NCBI RefSeq assembly: GCF_030646115.1
Contig: NZ_JAUSMX010000023.1
Location: forward strand, 1-64,000
DNA from: Fluviicoccus sp.
GTDB taxonomy: Bacteria > Pseudomonadota > Gammaproteobacteria > Pseudomonadales > Moraxellaceae
Direction: 5' to 3'
Length of the DNA stretch: 64,000 nt
The notes beneath the pieces are model-generated. The model was given only the letters and a program-made list of their open reading frames with translations. It made no database searches and was not told the DNA's origin. Positions within the stretch are counted from its first letter, which is position 1, and every line of letters starts with the position of its first letter. A program made the position numbers and the translations under genes. Of the stretch, positions 48,497 through 55,813 are shown piece by piece.

Positions 48497-48555
48497 GGTG
48501 ACATAGTCATAAAAAAGGCCACTTTATACGTGGCCTTTTTTATGACTATGTCACC
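48497..48555. terminator. 26-bp perfect-stem bidirectional terminator
   Basis: The left arm 48497-48522 and right arm 48530-48555 are perfectly complementary over 26 bases around a 7-base loop (TTTATAC). The inner part AAAAAAGGCCAC / GTGGCCTTTTTT forms a classical terminator in both directions, and an outer stem GGTGACATAGTCAT extends it. Confidence 0.9.
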
Positions 48556-48913
48556 GCAGGCCGTTAAAACGCCTTTATCAATGCCTGAAGGAGGGTGGCG
48601 CGCAGCGCCGGGATAGGGCTCGCTAACGGTCGCTTGATGGTTGCTCTTGGATGCTACTCAGCTTCCAAACCCGAGTCATATGCTGACGGAAAGGGCAAGC
48701 CTTGGCTTCAACAGCTTCGCCAGCCAACAAGTTTTGTGATGCAGTCCTCATTCGTAACGAAAATTCTACCTTTTGTCGGACTCGGGGCAAAAAGATGCAT
48801 TCCGGGGCTTGTCCGATGGTAGGAGTAGTGTTACTTTTCGTTTGCCTAATAGCACGTTACCGATTCCACGGTGACAAAAAATTAGAATTAAACCCCCTCG
48901 AGGAGAACTCCAA
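48556..48913. other. 358-base non-coding gap upstream of filA-like gene 4
   Basis: No convincing gene is present. Near 48596-48612 the sequence GTGGCGCGCAGCGCCGGG resembles the variable hairpin and end of the palindromic units at 8.1-8.4 kb, but the GCCCCC core is missing, so it may be a decayed remnant. The last 80 bases are AT-richer and end with the strong ribosome binding site GAGGAG; they probably contain the promoter of the next gene. Confidence 0.5.
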
Positions 48914-50017
48914 ATGAAAGCTTTTCAAAAGCTCGCTCTTGTTTCCGCTATTGCTCTGACCTCCACCGCTTTCGCCATGGAAGTTGCTGATGACGAAACC
49001 CTGGCTGCTGCAACTGGCCAAGACGGTATCACCATCGCCATCGCTCCTGGTACCCGCACCGGTGCCCAGTTGACTGGTCTTGGTGTCAATCTGCTGGATG
49101 CCGGCGTGGATCTGGACTTGGCAATCAACGGCGGTAACGCTGACGGCGTGTACAAGGGCCTCAGCATCACCCAAACCGTTATCCATGATGACGACGGCTT
49201 GAACACTCTTGGTCTGTCCCGCGCTGGTGCCATCGTCATGGGTGACGGCACTGCTGCTGACGCCACTGTGATTTTTGCTGACAACCAAACCCCGATCATT
49301 GTCAAGATCGATGCTATTGGTGATAACTCAGCTGCTGCCGGTAACACCGCCATGCTGCAAGTTGGTATCGAAACCCCGACGCTGGTCATCAAGACCTCTG
49401 ACATTTACGTTGCTGCTTCCAACGCCAACGCTGACGAAACTGTTTCCGGTTTGGATCACAATGGCGACGGCGACATTCTGGACGTCGAAACCAACGGTTC
49501 CAGCAACTCTGACTCCATTCGCATCATGAATGGCTTGACCCTGAAGGTTGGTGCCAGCGGTGCCGGTAACAACCTGATGACCATCCAACTGGGTAACGAA
49601 GCTCAGACCCTGTTCGGTGGCGCTGCTTCTGCTGTGAACCCGGAAGTGATGATCAAGCTGACTGCTACTCTGACTGGCGGTCTGGTGATTTCCAATCTGG
49701 AACTGCTTGACCAAGACGCAGTTGCCGGTCCTGGCTTGGGTGGCATCCGCGCCGCTTCCATGGCTATCAACAACGCTGGTTCCGGTGTTGGTGGTAATCT
49801 GGATGTCGTTGCTGGTGTGAACGTGGGTGACGGTTCTGCCGCTACCAACCCGAATGGTCTGGTGATCACACTGGGTCAATTGGGTACGGCTCTTGGCGGT
49901 GCAGACATCACTTTGAACAATGTTCAATTGGGTAGCGCTGCTGCTCCCGATCTGGGCGACGTGCAAATGCTGGGTCTGAACCTGGCCGGTGCCAGCCTGA
50001 TCATCAGCGGTCACTAA
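48914..50017 (+). CDS. FilA-like exported protein 4, probable major subunit with EF-hand loop
   Basis: This 367-residue paralogue, the longest of the five, starts with signal peptide MKAFQKLALVSAIALTSTAFA, then 13 residues and GQDGITI. It carries a 12-residue canonical EF-hand calcium loop, DHNGDGDILDVE, near residue 178, plus the family blocks KIDAIGD, IQLGNEA and LGGADITLNNVQLG. It ends MLGLNLAGASLIISGH. Codons are strongly biased (GCT, GGT, CTG, AAC), and the ribosome binding site GAGGAG is strong, which suggests that this is the most highly expressed member. It has its own terminator. Confidence 0.76.
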   Translation: MKAFQKLALVSAIALTSTAFAMEVADDETLAAATGQDGITIAIAPGTRTGAQLTGLGVNLLDAGVDLDLAINGGNADGVYKGLSITQTVIHDDDGLNTLGLSRAGAIVMGDGTAADATVIFADNQTPIIVKIDAIGDNSAAAGNTAMLQVGIETPTLVIKTSDIYVAASNANADETVSGLDHNGDGDILDVETNGSSNSDSIRIMNGLTLKVGASGAGNNLMTIQLGNEAQTLFGGAASAVNPEVMIKLTATLTGGLVISNLELLDQDAVAGPGLGGIRAASMAINNAGSGVGGNLDVVAGVNVGDGSAATNPNGLVITLGQLGTALGGADITLNNVQLGSAAAPDLGDVQMLGLNLAGASLIISGH

Positions 50018-50043
50018 TCAATAGAGGTTTGCCTCTGTTGGTC

Positions 50044-50069
50044 AAAACGGCAGCCTCGGCTGCCGTTTT
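50044..50069. terminator. terminator of filA-like gene 4
   Basis: AAAACGGCAGC / GCTGCCGTTTT (50044-50054 and 50059-50069) with loop CTCG forms an 11-bp perfect stem with A and T flanks, so it could act in both directions. It begins 26 bases after the stop. Confidence 0.9.
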
Positions 50070-50174
50070 GTATTGTTGGGTACAAAAAACGCCACTAAAA
50101 ACGATGAAATAAATCCACCTATCGTTTATCATCCAAAGGTCAATAAAAATAACAGCCACCCAGCGGATCAGTGT

Positions 50175-51014
50175 ATGGCCAACTTCATAATTCCCGGAAT
50201 CCTTATTGTCGGCGTGCTTTCCCTTCAGGCCCATGCGCTGGAATCCATTGCTGATGAGGCCCTGTCCGAGTCCGTAGGCCAGGATGGCATCACCATCAGC
50301 ACCTCCGTAAACTGGTTGTCGCAGTCAGTCAAAGTTCATGATCTTAACGGGGTGCCAGCCACCTTGGTGGCAGGCAATGCCAATGCTGGCACCGTGGCAT
50401 TCAATGGCTGGGGCATGCAGGGTTGTACCAATGGCGCGGGTGCAGCCTGCACCACCACCACCAATCCGACGTTCAATATCCTGATTGATGCCACTGGCGG
50501 TGCTGCACCTTTTATACAAATGGCAGTTAACTGGGATGCTGGCATTGGTAAAATTCGTTTCCTGCTGGATAACATCAGTTTGCAAAACGGGTTAGGCGGC
50601 AACAATGTTGAAATAATTGATCTGGCGCAGGGCTATGTTGATGTGATTCGCCCCGCAGGGGCACCGGCCTTGAATATTCAGCTGGGTAACGAACCCGGTG
50701 GCAACATGATAACGCTGGCATCATTTAATGTCGGTACACTGGATTTTGGTCAGGTGCTGCTGCGCGACAAGAGTGATACGCTTGTTAATAACCGGAACAT
50801 CCGGTTCAGCTTCGCCCTGACCGGTCTGGATTTAACCAACACCACTGTGAATGTAATTCCCACCGGACTGGTGATCGGCAATCCCAGCATGACTGGCCTT
50901 GGCTTCACCATGACCGATATCATTGCCGGGAATACCACCACTACCATGGGCTCGGTGGGCGTAACGAATATCACGCTGACCAACCTGTCTGTCCGTATTT
51001 CCGGGAAAAGCTGA
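50175..51014 (+). CDS. filA: FilA homologue directly upstream of filB
   Basis: This 279-residue exported protein holds the position of filA in Acinetobacter clusters. Signal peptide MANFIIPGILIVGVLSLQAHA is followed by 13 residues and GQDGITI. The middle contains two cysteines (GCTNGAGAACTTTT) not present in the other copies. Shared blocks are LIDATGG and IQLGNEP; the end is LTNLSVRISGKS, a variant of ISGH. ATG 50175 lacks a good ribosome binding site; the open frame from 50073 has no signal peptide. About 184 non-coding bases separate it from filB. Confidence 0.75.
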   Translation: MANFIIPGILIVGVLSLQAHALESIADEALSESVGQDGITISTSVNWLSQSVKVHDLNGVPATLVAGNANAGTVAFNGWGMQGCTNGAGAACTTTTNPTFNILIDATGGAAPFIQMAVNWDAGIGKIRFLLDNISLQNGLGGNNVEIIDLAQGYVDVIRPAGAPALNIQLGNEPGGNMITLASFNVGTLDFGQVLLRDKSDTLVNNRNIRFSFALTGLDLTNTTVNVIPTGLVIGNPSMTGLGFTMTDIIAGNTTTTMGSVGVTNITLTNLSVRISGKS

Positions 51015-51198
51015 AAGAACGAACAGTTGTTGGGGTTGCATGCGTATTTGCGTAGGGTTTACGTAAATTGCGCGTGAAAACTCTTTTAAAAGAAGGTATT
51101 TTTCACCAGTTGATTGCTTGTAAGCCATCAGGCAGTCTATAGGCTGCGGTCATAATCATCATGGCTCCTCCGGGTGCCTAAAACTAGAAAAACAGTTT
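51015..51198 (+). promoter_or_regulatory. AT-rich leader upstream of filB
   Basis: This 184-base gap probably holds the promoter of filBCDEF. It contains a 12-base perfect dyad TCTTTTAAAAGA (51082-51093). There is no terminator-like hairpin, so read-through from filA is also possible. Confidence 0.35.
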
Positions 51199-52032
51199 AT
51201 GTTCACACTGACACTTGGCTCCGCCCTGATCTACATGTTCGCCAACGAGGCTTTTGAAGTGGCGGATGTGCCTGCGTCCACAATTTACTACACGCATACG
51301 GTGGATGGCCGGGTGGATAGCCCAAAAAACATGCGTGAATCTCCAGTGACCGTGGAGACATTGCAAGAGCAGCGCTACAGAAATATTGTTCATCAAGCAT
51401 ATGACTATAGCTGCGGCTCGGCGGCACTGACTACATTATTGAATGGCTATTTGGGCCGCAAGTTCACTGAAAAGCAGGTAATGGATGGACTGCTGAAATT
51501 TGGTGAATATGACAAGATTGTTCAGCGGCGTGGATTTTCGCTGCTGGACATGAAGCGTTTGGTAACGGCGCTCGGACACCCCAGTGGTGGCTACAAGGGG
51601 ACCATGGATGACTTGAAAAAGCTTGACCATCCGGCCATTGTTCCCATTCATTATGCCAATTTCAAGCATTTCGTGGTTATCCGTAAATATCAGGACGGAC
51701 GCTTCTTTGTGGCTGATCCGGCACTGGGTAATATCAGTTTTCCGGAGTACCGTTTTGCTGAAATCTGGGAAAACAATGTCATGTTCATTGTCTTCCCCAA
51801 CGGTTTCAAACCCCGCTCTACACTTGAGTTAACGGAAGCCGATCTGCGTTATGTGGATGACCAGACCATCAACCAGTTGACGTTTGCATCTCTGTACACG
51901 TTTGACAAGCAGATGACTGAGAATGCAGACAGAGCGGGCACCATGCAGCGTGTATTGAATATGGACACCGAAAGTCCGGATTTCAACAAGCCGGTTAATG
52001 TCCCGTTGCGAACCTACTTCCGTCGCAAATAA
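51199..52032 (+). CDS. filB: FilB, C39-like cysteine peptidase of the Fil system
   Basis: This 277-residue protein has a short N-terminal hydrophobic segment (about residues 2-16) and a C39-type papain-fold domain. The predicted catalytic residues are Cys72 in HQAYDYSCGSAAL (with Gln66 for the oxyanion hole), His157 in NFKHFVV and Asp173 in VADPALGN. Unlike bacteriocin exporters it has no ABC-transporter domains. C39 enzymes cut after glycine-ending leader motifs, so the GQDG motif of FilA-like proteins is a plausible substrate. The N-terminus is short for a signal peptide, so it may be an inner-membrane anchor. It heads the filBCDEF run. Confidence 0.82.
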   Translation: MFTLTLGSALIYMFANEAFEVADVPASTIYYTHTVDGRVDSPKNMRESPVTVETLQEQRYRNIVHQAYDYSCGSAALTTLLNGYLGRKFTEKQVMDGLLKFGEYDKIVQRRGFSLLDMKRLVTALGHPSGGYKGTMDDLKKLDHPAIVPIHYANFKHFVVIRKYQDGRFFVADPALGNISFPEYRFAEIWENNVMFIVFPNGFKPRSTLELTEADLRYVDDQTINQLTFASLYTFDKQMTENADRAGTMQRVLNMDTESPDFNKPVNVPLRTYFRRK

Positions 52033-52076
52033 GTTGGCTGAGCTGAATTAGACTCTTACAAGACCAAGGAATTACA

Positions 52077-53186
52077 ATGATGAGAAATTGGGGTAAGGCG
52101 CCGCATCTCGTGATGATGCTGAATGGCTTGTGTTTCTCGGCGGCCTATGCGGAAGATCAGCCCGCAGCTGATGCTTCAGCCCCGGCTGCGACGCCTGCGG
52201 CAGCTGTACCAGCAGCCGTGACTCCCGCTGCCGCACCAGCTTCTGGCGCGGATGCGGCCCGTGACGCCTTGACGCAGAAAAGTGAAGACGCCAGTTCAAC
52301 CAAGAATCTTGAGCAGGTATTCAAGGCTACTGAAAAAACTTATTCCCTGCTCAAGCAAGGCAAGTTCGGCGCTAACTATAGCGGCGACTATAGTTATTAC
52401 CGCGACAGTCGTATTGATATTGCCCTGGATGGCAATGGTTCCGGATTGACCCGTTTCCGTATTGAGGAAGATGCTCAGCATACTTTTTCCAACTCGCTCG
52501 AAGTCACCTATGGCTTTCGGGATAACCTGACTTTTTCCGCCAGTTTGCCCTTGGTTTACAAGATTGATTCCCAGGCGGACAAGCAAGTCGTTGGACTGGG
52601 AGACCTTTCCCTCGGGGTCAGGTGGCAACCGGTGCCTCTGAAAAACGGGCTGCCTACCACTACATTGTTTGGTTCAATTTCCACGGCCACCGGCGATAGT
52701 CCATTTGAAATCAACGCCGGGCAGGATCTATCCACTGGCAAGGGCTATTACAGCTTCTCCGGCGGCGTCAGTATGAACAAGGTGACAGACCCCATTGTGC
52801 TATTTGGTTCTGCAAGCGCCACTATCAGTAATAATATTGGCAGCTTGAATCAGCAGCGCGGTTCGCGAGCTTTGGTCGGGGTTAGCCCAGGTGATACCTT
52901 GGGTGTATCCATGGGTTTTGCGTATTCGCTGAATTATGATGTGAGCATGAGTGCCTCTTTCCAGCAAAGCGTTACCTCTGGTTCCCGGTTCAAGTTTAAT
53001 GATGGCAAGTATGTTGAGTCTGCAACCCAAGTATCGGCATTGGTCAACTTTTCGCTTTCCCTCCGTACGTCGCCTAAACGCATTGTCAACCTGAATCTGG
53101 GCTATGGTCTTACCGAAGACACCCCTGACGTGACATTGGGCTTCTCGATGCCGATAGAGTTCCTTGGATTGGCTTCGGCTAACTGA
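52077..53186 (+). CDS. filC: FilC, predicted outer-membrane beta-barrel protein
   Basis: This 369-residue exported protein has a signal peptide ending AAYAE near residue 25, an Ala/Pro-rich linker to about residue 63, a short helical segment (LEQVFKATEKTYSLLKQG), and then a region of alternating beta strands from about residue 95 to the end. Barrel-like strands include FSNSLEVTYGFRDNLTFSASLPLVY and VSMGFAYSLNYDVSMSASFQQ. It resembles the transporter-type barrels annotated as FilC in Acinetobacter. A role as surface exit or anchor for FilA polymers is inference. It lies 44 bases after filB. Confidence 0.7.
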   Translation: MMRNWGKAPHLVMMLNGLCFSAAYAEDQPAADASAPAATPAAAVPAAVTPAAAPASGADAARDALTQKSEDASSTKNLEQVFKATEKTYSLLKQGKFGANYSGDYSYYRDSRIDIALDGNGSGLTRFRIEEDAQHTFSNSLEVTYGFRDNLTFSASLPLVYKIDSQADKQVVGLGDLSLGVRWQPVPLKNGLPTTTLFGSISTATGDSPFEINAGQDLSTGKGYYSFSGGVSMNKVTDPIVLFGSASATISNNIGSLNQQRGSRALVGVSPGDTLGVSMGFAYSLNYDVSMSASFQQSVTSGSRFKFNDGKYVESATQVSALVNFSLSLRTSPKRIVNLNLGYGLTEDTPDVTLGFSMPIEFLGLASAN

Positions 53187-53211
53187 CCGCGTTTGATGGC
53201 CGGGTGAAAGA

Positions 53212-54879
53212 ATGAAAATGTCATATTTAAAGGGAAAGAGATGTGCGCTGGCAGCGGCGGTTTGTCTCTCCGGCAGTGCGGCTCAGGCGCAGCTGGCTCA
53301 GAATCTTTCCGTTGATCTCCGGTCATTGTCACTGGGTAATGCGGTTACGGCCGATCCTCCGGGTGTGAATGCCATTCACTTCAACCCGGCTGGACTTACC
53401 AAAATCAATGGTTTGCAGCTCGATGTCCAGTTACTGATGGCAGACTTCTCTATTGAGAGTGAGTTCTCTGCTCCCAAAGGTTTTAATGTCTTTGGTTATT
53501 CTGATGACCCTGTAGTTTGTGATGACGCTGAAAATGATGGCGAACGACTCTGCTCCAACTTTAGGATTGGCAGAAGTTCCGTGAAGGGGGTGGGTCTTTA
53601 TCTACCCATTCTGGACAAGTTCGTGAAGTTGCCGCCTGGTCCGATTGCCGCTCCTACTGCTGGCATTGCATACAAGCCTCCTGGCTCGCGTTTCACTTTC
53701 GCCACGGCTGCCTATGCACCCATGATTGCCGGTCTATATCGTAGTCCTGATGATCCTGGAACCTTCATGGGCAAGGAGGTTGCGCTGGAACGGATTACCT
53801 ATCTCTCGCCTTCTGTGGCCTACAAGCTGACGGATGATCTTTCTGTAGGGCTTTCAGTCGGGATGTCCTATCAGGCTATTACCCTGAATACGGATTTTAG
53901 AGGACCCAACGAACTGATTGGTGTTTTCCGGTTGCTAGACGAAGATGTCTGCGCTCCGTTCAAGGGGAACGCCAATATTGTCACTGATTTGCTGCTGTTC
54001 GGTATCTGTAATGCCGAGGAAAGCCTGGGCCCGTTCAAAAAGCTGGCGGCGCTGGATGTAAGCATGCAGCAAACATTGTCCCCTACTTATAACTTGGGTG
54101 TGCTCTGGGAGCCGAATGACAGTTTCGCTTGGGGAGCGGTCTATCAGAGCGGCAGTAATATGCGACTGAAGGGCAAATATAAAATCACCTACGAAAAGGG
54201 TGCCCGTGAACTGATCAATAACGGCTTGCAAAGCTCCATTACCGGCCAGATTCTTGGTGCAATTCTTGGTTTGCCCACTTATATGCCGGCCAAGGAAGAA
54301 GGGTTGATGTCCATGAACCTGACTTATCCGGCCCACTTTCAGACCGGCATTAAGTATAAGGTCATTCCTCCCCTGCAAATTAATTTCGATATTGGCTGGA
54401 CCGACTATGGTGCATGGGATGCCTTCAAATTCGAGTTTGACCGGCAATTGGCCGTGCTGCAGATTGCCCGTCTGCTGGTGCCCGGCACCACACCCACAAC
54501 CTTGAATTTCCCATTGGGTTTCTCCAGCCCTTGGAGTTGGGGTGTCGGTATTGAATATTCGCATACCAACCGCCTGAAATTCCGTTTGGGTTATGAACCC
54601 CGCAAGAGCGCTATTCCGTTGAACAAGCGTAATGCGCTGGCACCTATCAATGATGCCCAAATGTTCGGCACCGGTATCGGTTATAAATTTGATCGTGATA
54701 CCGATCTGGATCTGACACTGATGCATCTTCGCAGTCGTGACGATATTCCGGCCAACTCCAGTAGCTTGCTTAACAATACAGGTGTCAATAACTTGGTTTA
54801 CAACCCCTTTGCCGGCCTCGATGTCAAAACCAGGGCAGTGGTCAATATCATGGGTCTTGTTTACCGTACTCGCTGGTGA
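53212..54879 (+). CDS. filD: FilD, OmpP1/FadL-family outer-membrane protein
   Basis: This 555-residue outer-membrane protein has a signal peptide ending AAQAQ near residue 23. The mature N-terminus, LRSLSLGNAVTADPPGVNAIHFNPAGLTKING, shows the FadL/OmpP1 hallmark (A...N..A...NPAGL). Long-chain lipid transport is the usual role of the family; in the fil cluster it is a conserved component of unknown task. Two cysteine pairs lie in extracellular-loop-like regions (VVCDDAENDGERLCSN, and DEDVCAP with FGICNAEE). It lies 25 bases after filC and 3 before filE. Confidence 0.8.
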   Translation: MKMSYLKGKRCALAAAVCLSGSAAQAQLAQNLSVDLRSLSLGNAVTADPPGVNAIHFNPAGLTKINGLQLDVQLLMADFSIESEFSAPKGFNVFGYSDDPVVCDDAENDGERLCSNFRIGRSSVKGVGLYLPILDKFVKLPPGPIAAPTAGIAYKPPGSRFTFATAAYAPMIAGLYRSPDDPGTFMGKEVALERITYLSPSVAYKLTDDLSVGLSVGMSYQAITLNTDFRGPNELIGVFRLLDEDVCAPFKGNANIVTDLLLFGICNAEESLGPFKKLAALDVSMQQTLSPTYNLGVLWEPNDSFAWGAVYQSGSNMRLKGKYKITYEKGARELINNGLQSSITGQILGAILGLPTYMPAKEEGLMSMNLTYPAHFQTGIKYKVIPPLQINFDIGWTDYGAWDAFKFEFDRQLAVLQIARLLVPGTTPTTLNFPLGFSSPWSWGVGIEYSHTNRLKFRLGYEPRKSAIPLNKRNALAPINDAQMFGTGIGYKFDRDTDLDLTLMHLRSRDDIPANSSSLLNNTGVNNLVYNPFAGLDVKTRAVVNIMGLVYRTRW

Positions 54880-54882
54880 TTC

Positions 54883-55800
54883 ATGCGTGGAATGTGTGTT
54901 TTGATGGCGGCGGTTTGCTCATTTGCGACGGCTGGGGAAAAGTTTTTTCCAACCGTGGATGCTAATGGGCGGATGATAGTGATCAAGTCGTCCGCTGCGC
55001 AGGATGGCAAACCGGAAGCCAAAGCTTCGGATGTAAGTCCGCCGGCAGTGGATGCGTCGAAGCCTGAGCCGAAGGCAGTGGAAAAGCAAAGTGGGGGGGA
55101 GTCGCAAGCCGGAGCCATCGACAAGTTGTCTGAAACCCAGCCATATACCTTTAGTGAGGAGTTGGAGCAAAAAGGGTACAAGCCAGAAGGGAAAAACCGG
55201 TTTTATTATCTGCCGGATGGCAGCATGGGCAAGACTCCGCTAGAGTCAGAGGACGGTGTGCCGGTCTGGACCCAGCCATCTGCCGGAGAGGAAGACTCGG
55301 CTCCCACCGTCAGGCCATCACCGAACTATCAGGTGTTGTTGCCGGATGAGTTGACGTCTTATGGTGTCCCGTCAGAACAGTGTCTTTCTGCTCGCGCCTT
55401 GAAGAAGGCTCGAACTATTTTGCATCGTAGTGTGTTTCGTGTTTATCGCCCACTGGATGAGGATCCTCGCCAACCGGACATGGTATTGAGCCTGAAAAAC
55501 ATCAAGCCTGATTCCGCCTTGTTCATGTTGACGCATTCCGATTCTATTGCGATTCCGGGCTTTTATACACCCGTTGTGGTTTTTCGCGATGCCAAAGGGT
55601 GTGTGATATCGGGCGCTTGGAATTATTGGTCACACCAGAATCCCTCGACAGATTTGCGTTTTGAATCCCTTGAAGGAACCTTGCTGGTTGGTGACGGTGT
55701 TGCCTATGTCACTTTGCACAACCCTTCAGACTCCATCAAGAGCAGGCTTCCTTTCAGCTACCAGCGGGAAGGTTCGTTTTCGGTTGAAATATATGAATAA
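54883..55800 (+). CDS. filE: FilE, exported putative pilus assembly protein
   Basis: This 305-residue exported protein has a short signal peptide (MRGMCVLMAAVCSFATA), an FFPTVDANGRMIVIKSS segment, a disordered linker to about residue 80, and a globular domain from about 120 that contains PDELTSYGVPSEQC, VFRVYRPLDEDPRQPDM and VVVFRDAKGCVISGAWNY. The two later cysteines may form a disulfide. No enzymatic motif was found. The name follows position and resemblance to Acinetobacter FilE. It begins 3 bases after filD. Confidence 0.7.
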   Translation: MRGMCVLMAAVCSFATAGEKFFPTVDANGRMIVIKSSAAQDGKPEAKASDVSPPAVDASKPEPKAVEKQSGGESQAGAIDKLSETQPYTFSEELEQKGYKPEGKNRFYYLPDGSMGKTPLESEDGVPVWTQPSAGEEDSAPTVRPSPNYQVLLPDELTSYGVPSEQCLSARALKKARTILHRSVFRVYRPLDEDPRQPDMVLSLKNIKPDSALFMLTHSDSIAIPGFYTPVVVFRDAKGCVISGAWNYWSHQNPSTDLRFESLEGTLLVGDGVAYVTLHNPSDSIKSRLPFSYQREGSFSVEIYE

Positions 55801-55813
55801 TGAGGCTGGAATC

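Noticed and set aside
51161-51181. A six-codon leader frame (MAPPGA) just upstream of filB
   Set aside because: It could be a leader peptide, but there is no ribosome binding site and no attenuator-like structure near it.
51199-52032. FilB as part of a bacteriocin or microcin exporter
   Set aside because: C39 domains often belong to such exporters, but there is no ABC-transporter domain, immunity gene or small double-glycine peptide. The neighbours are fil genes.
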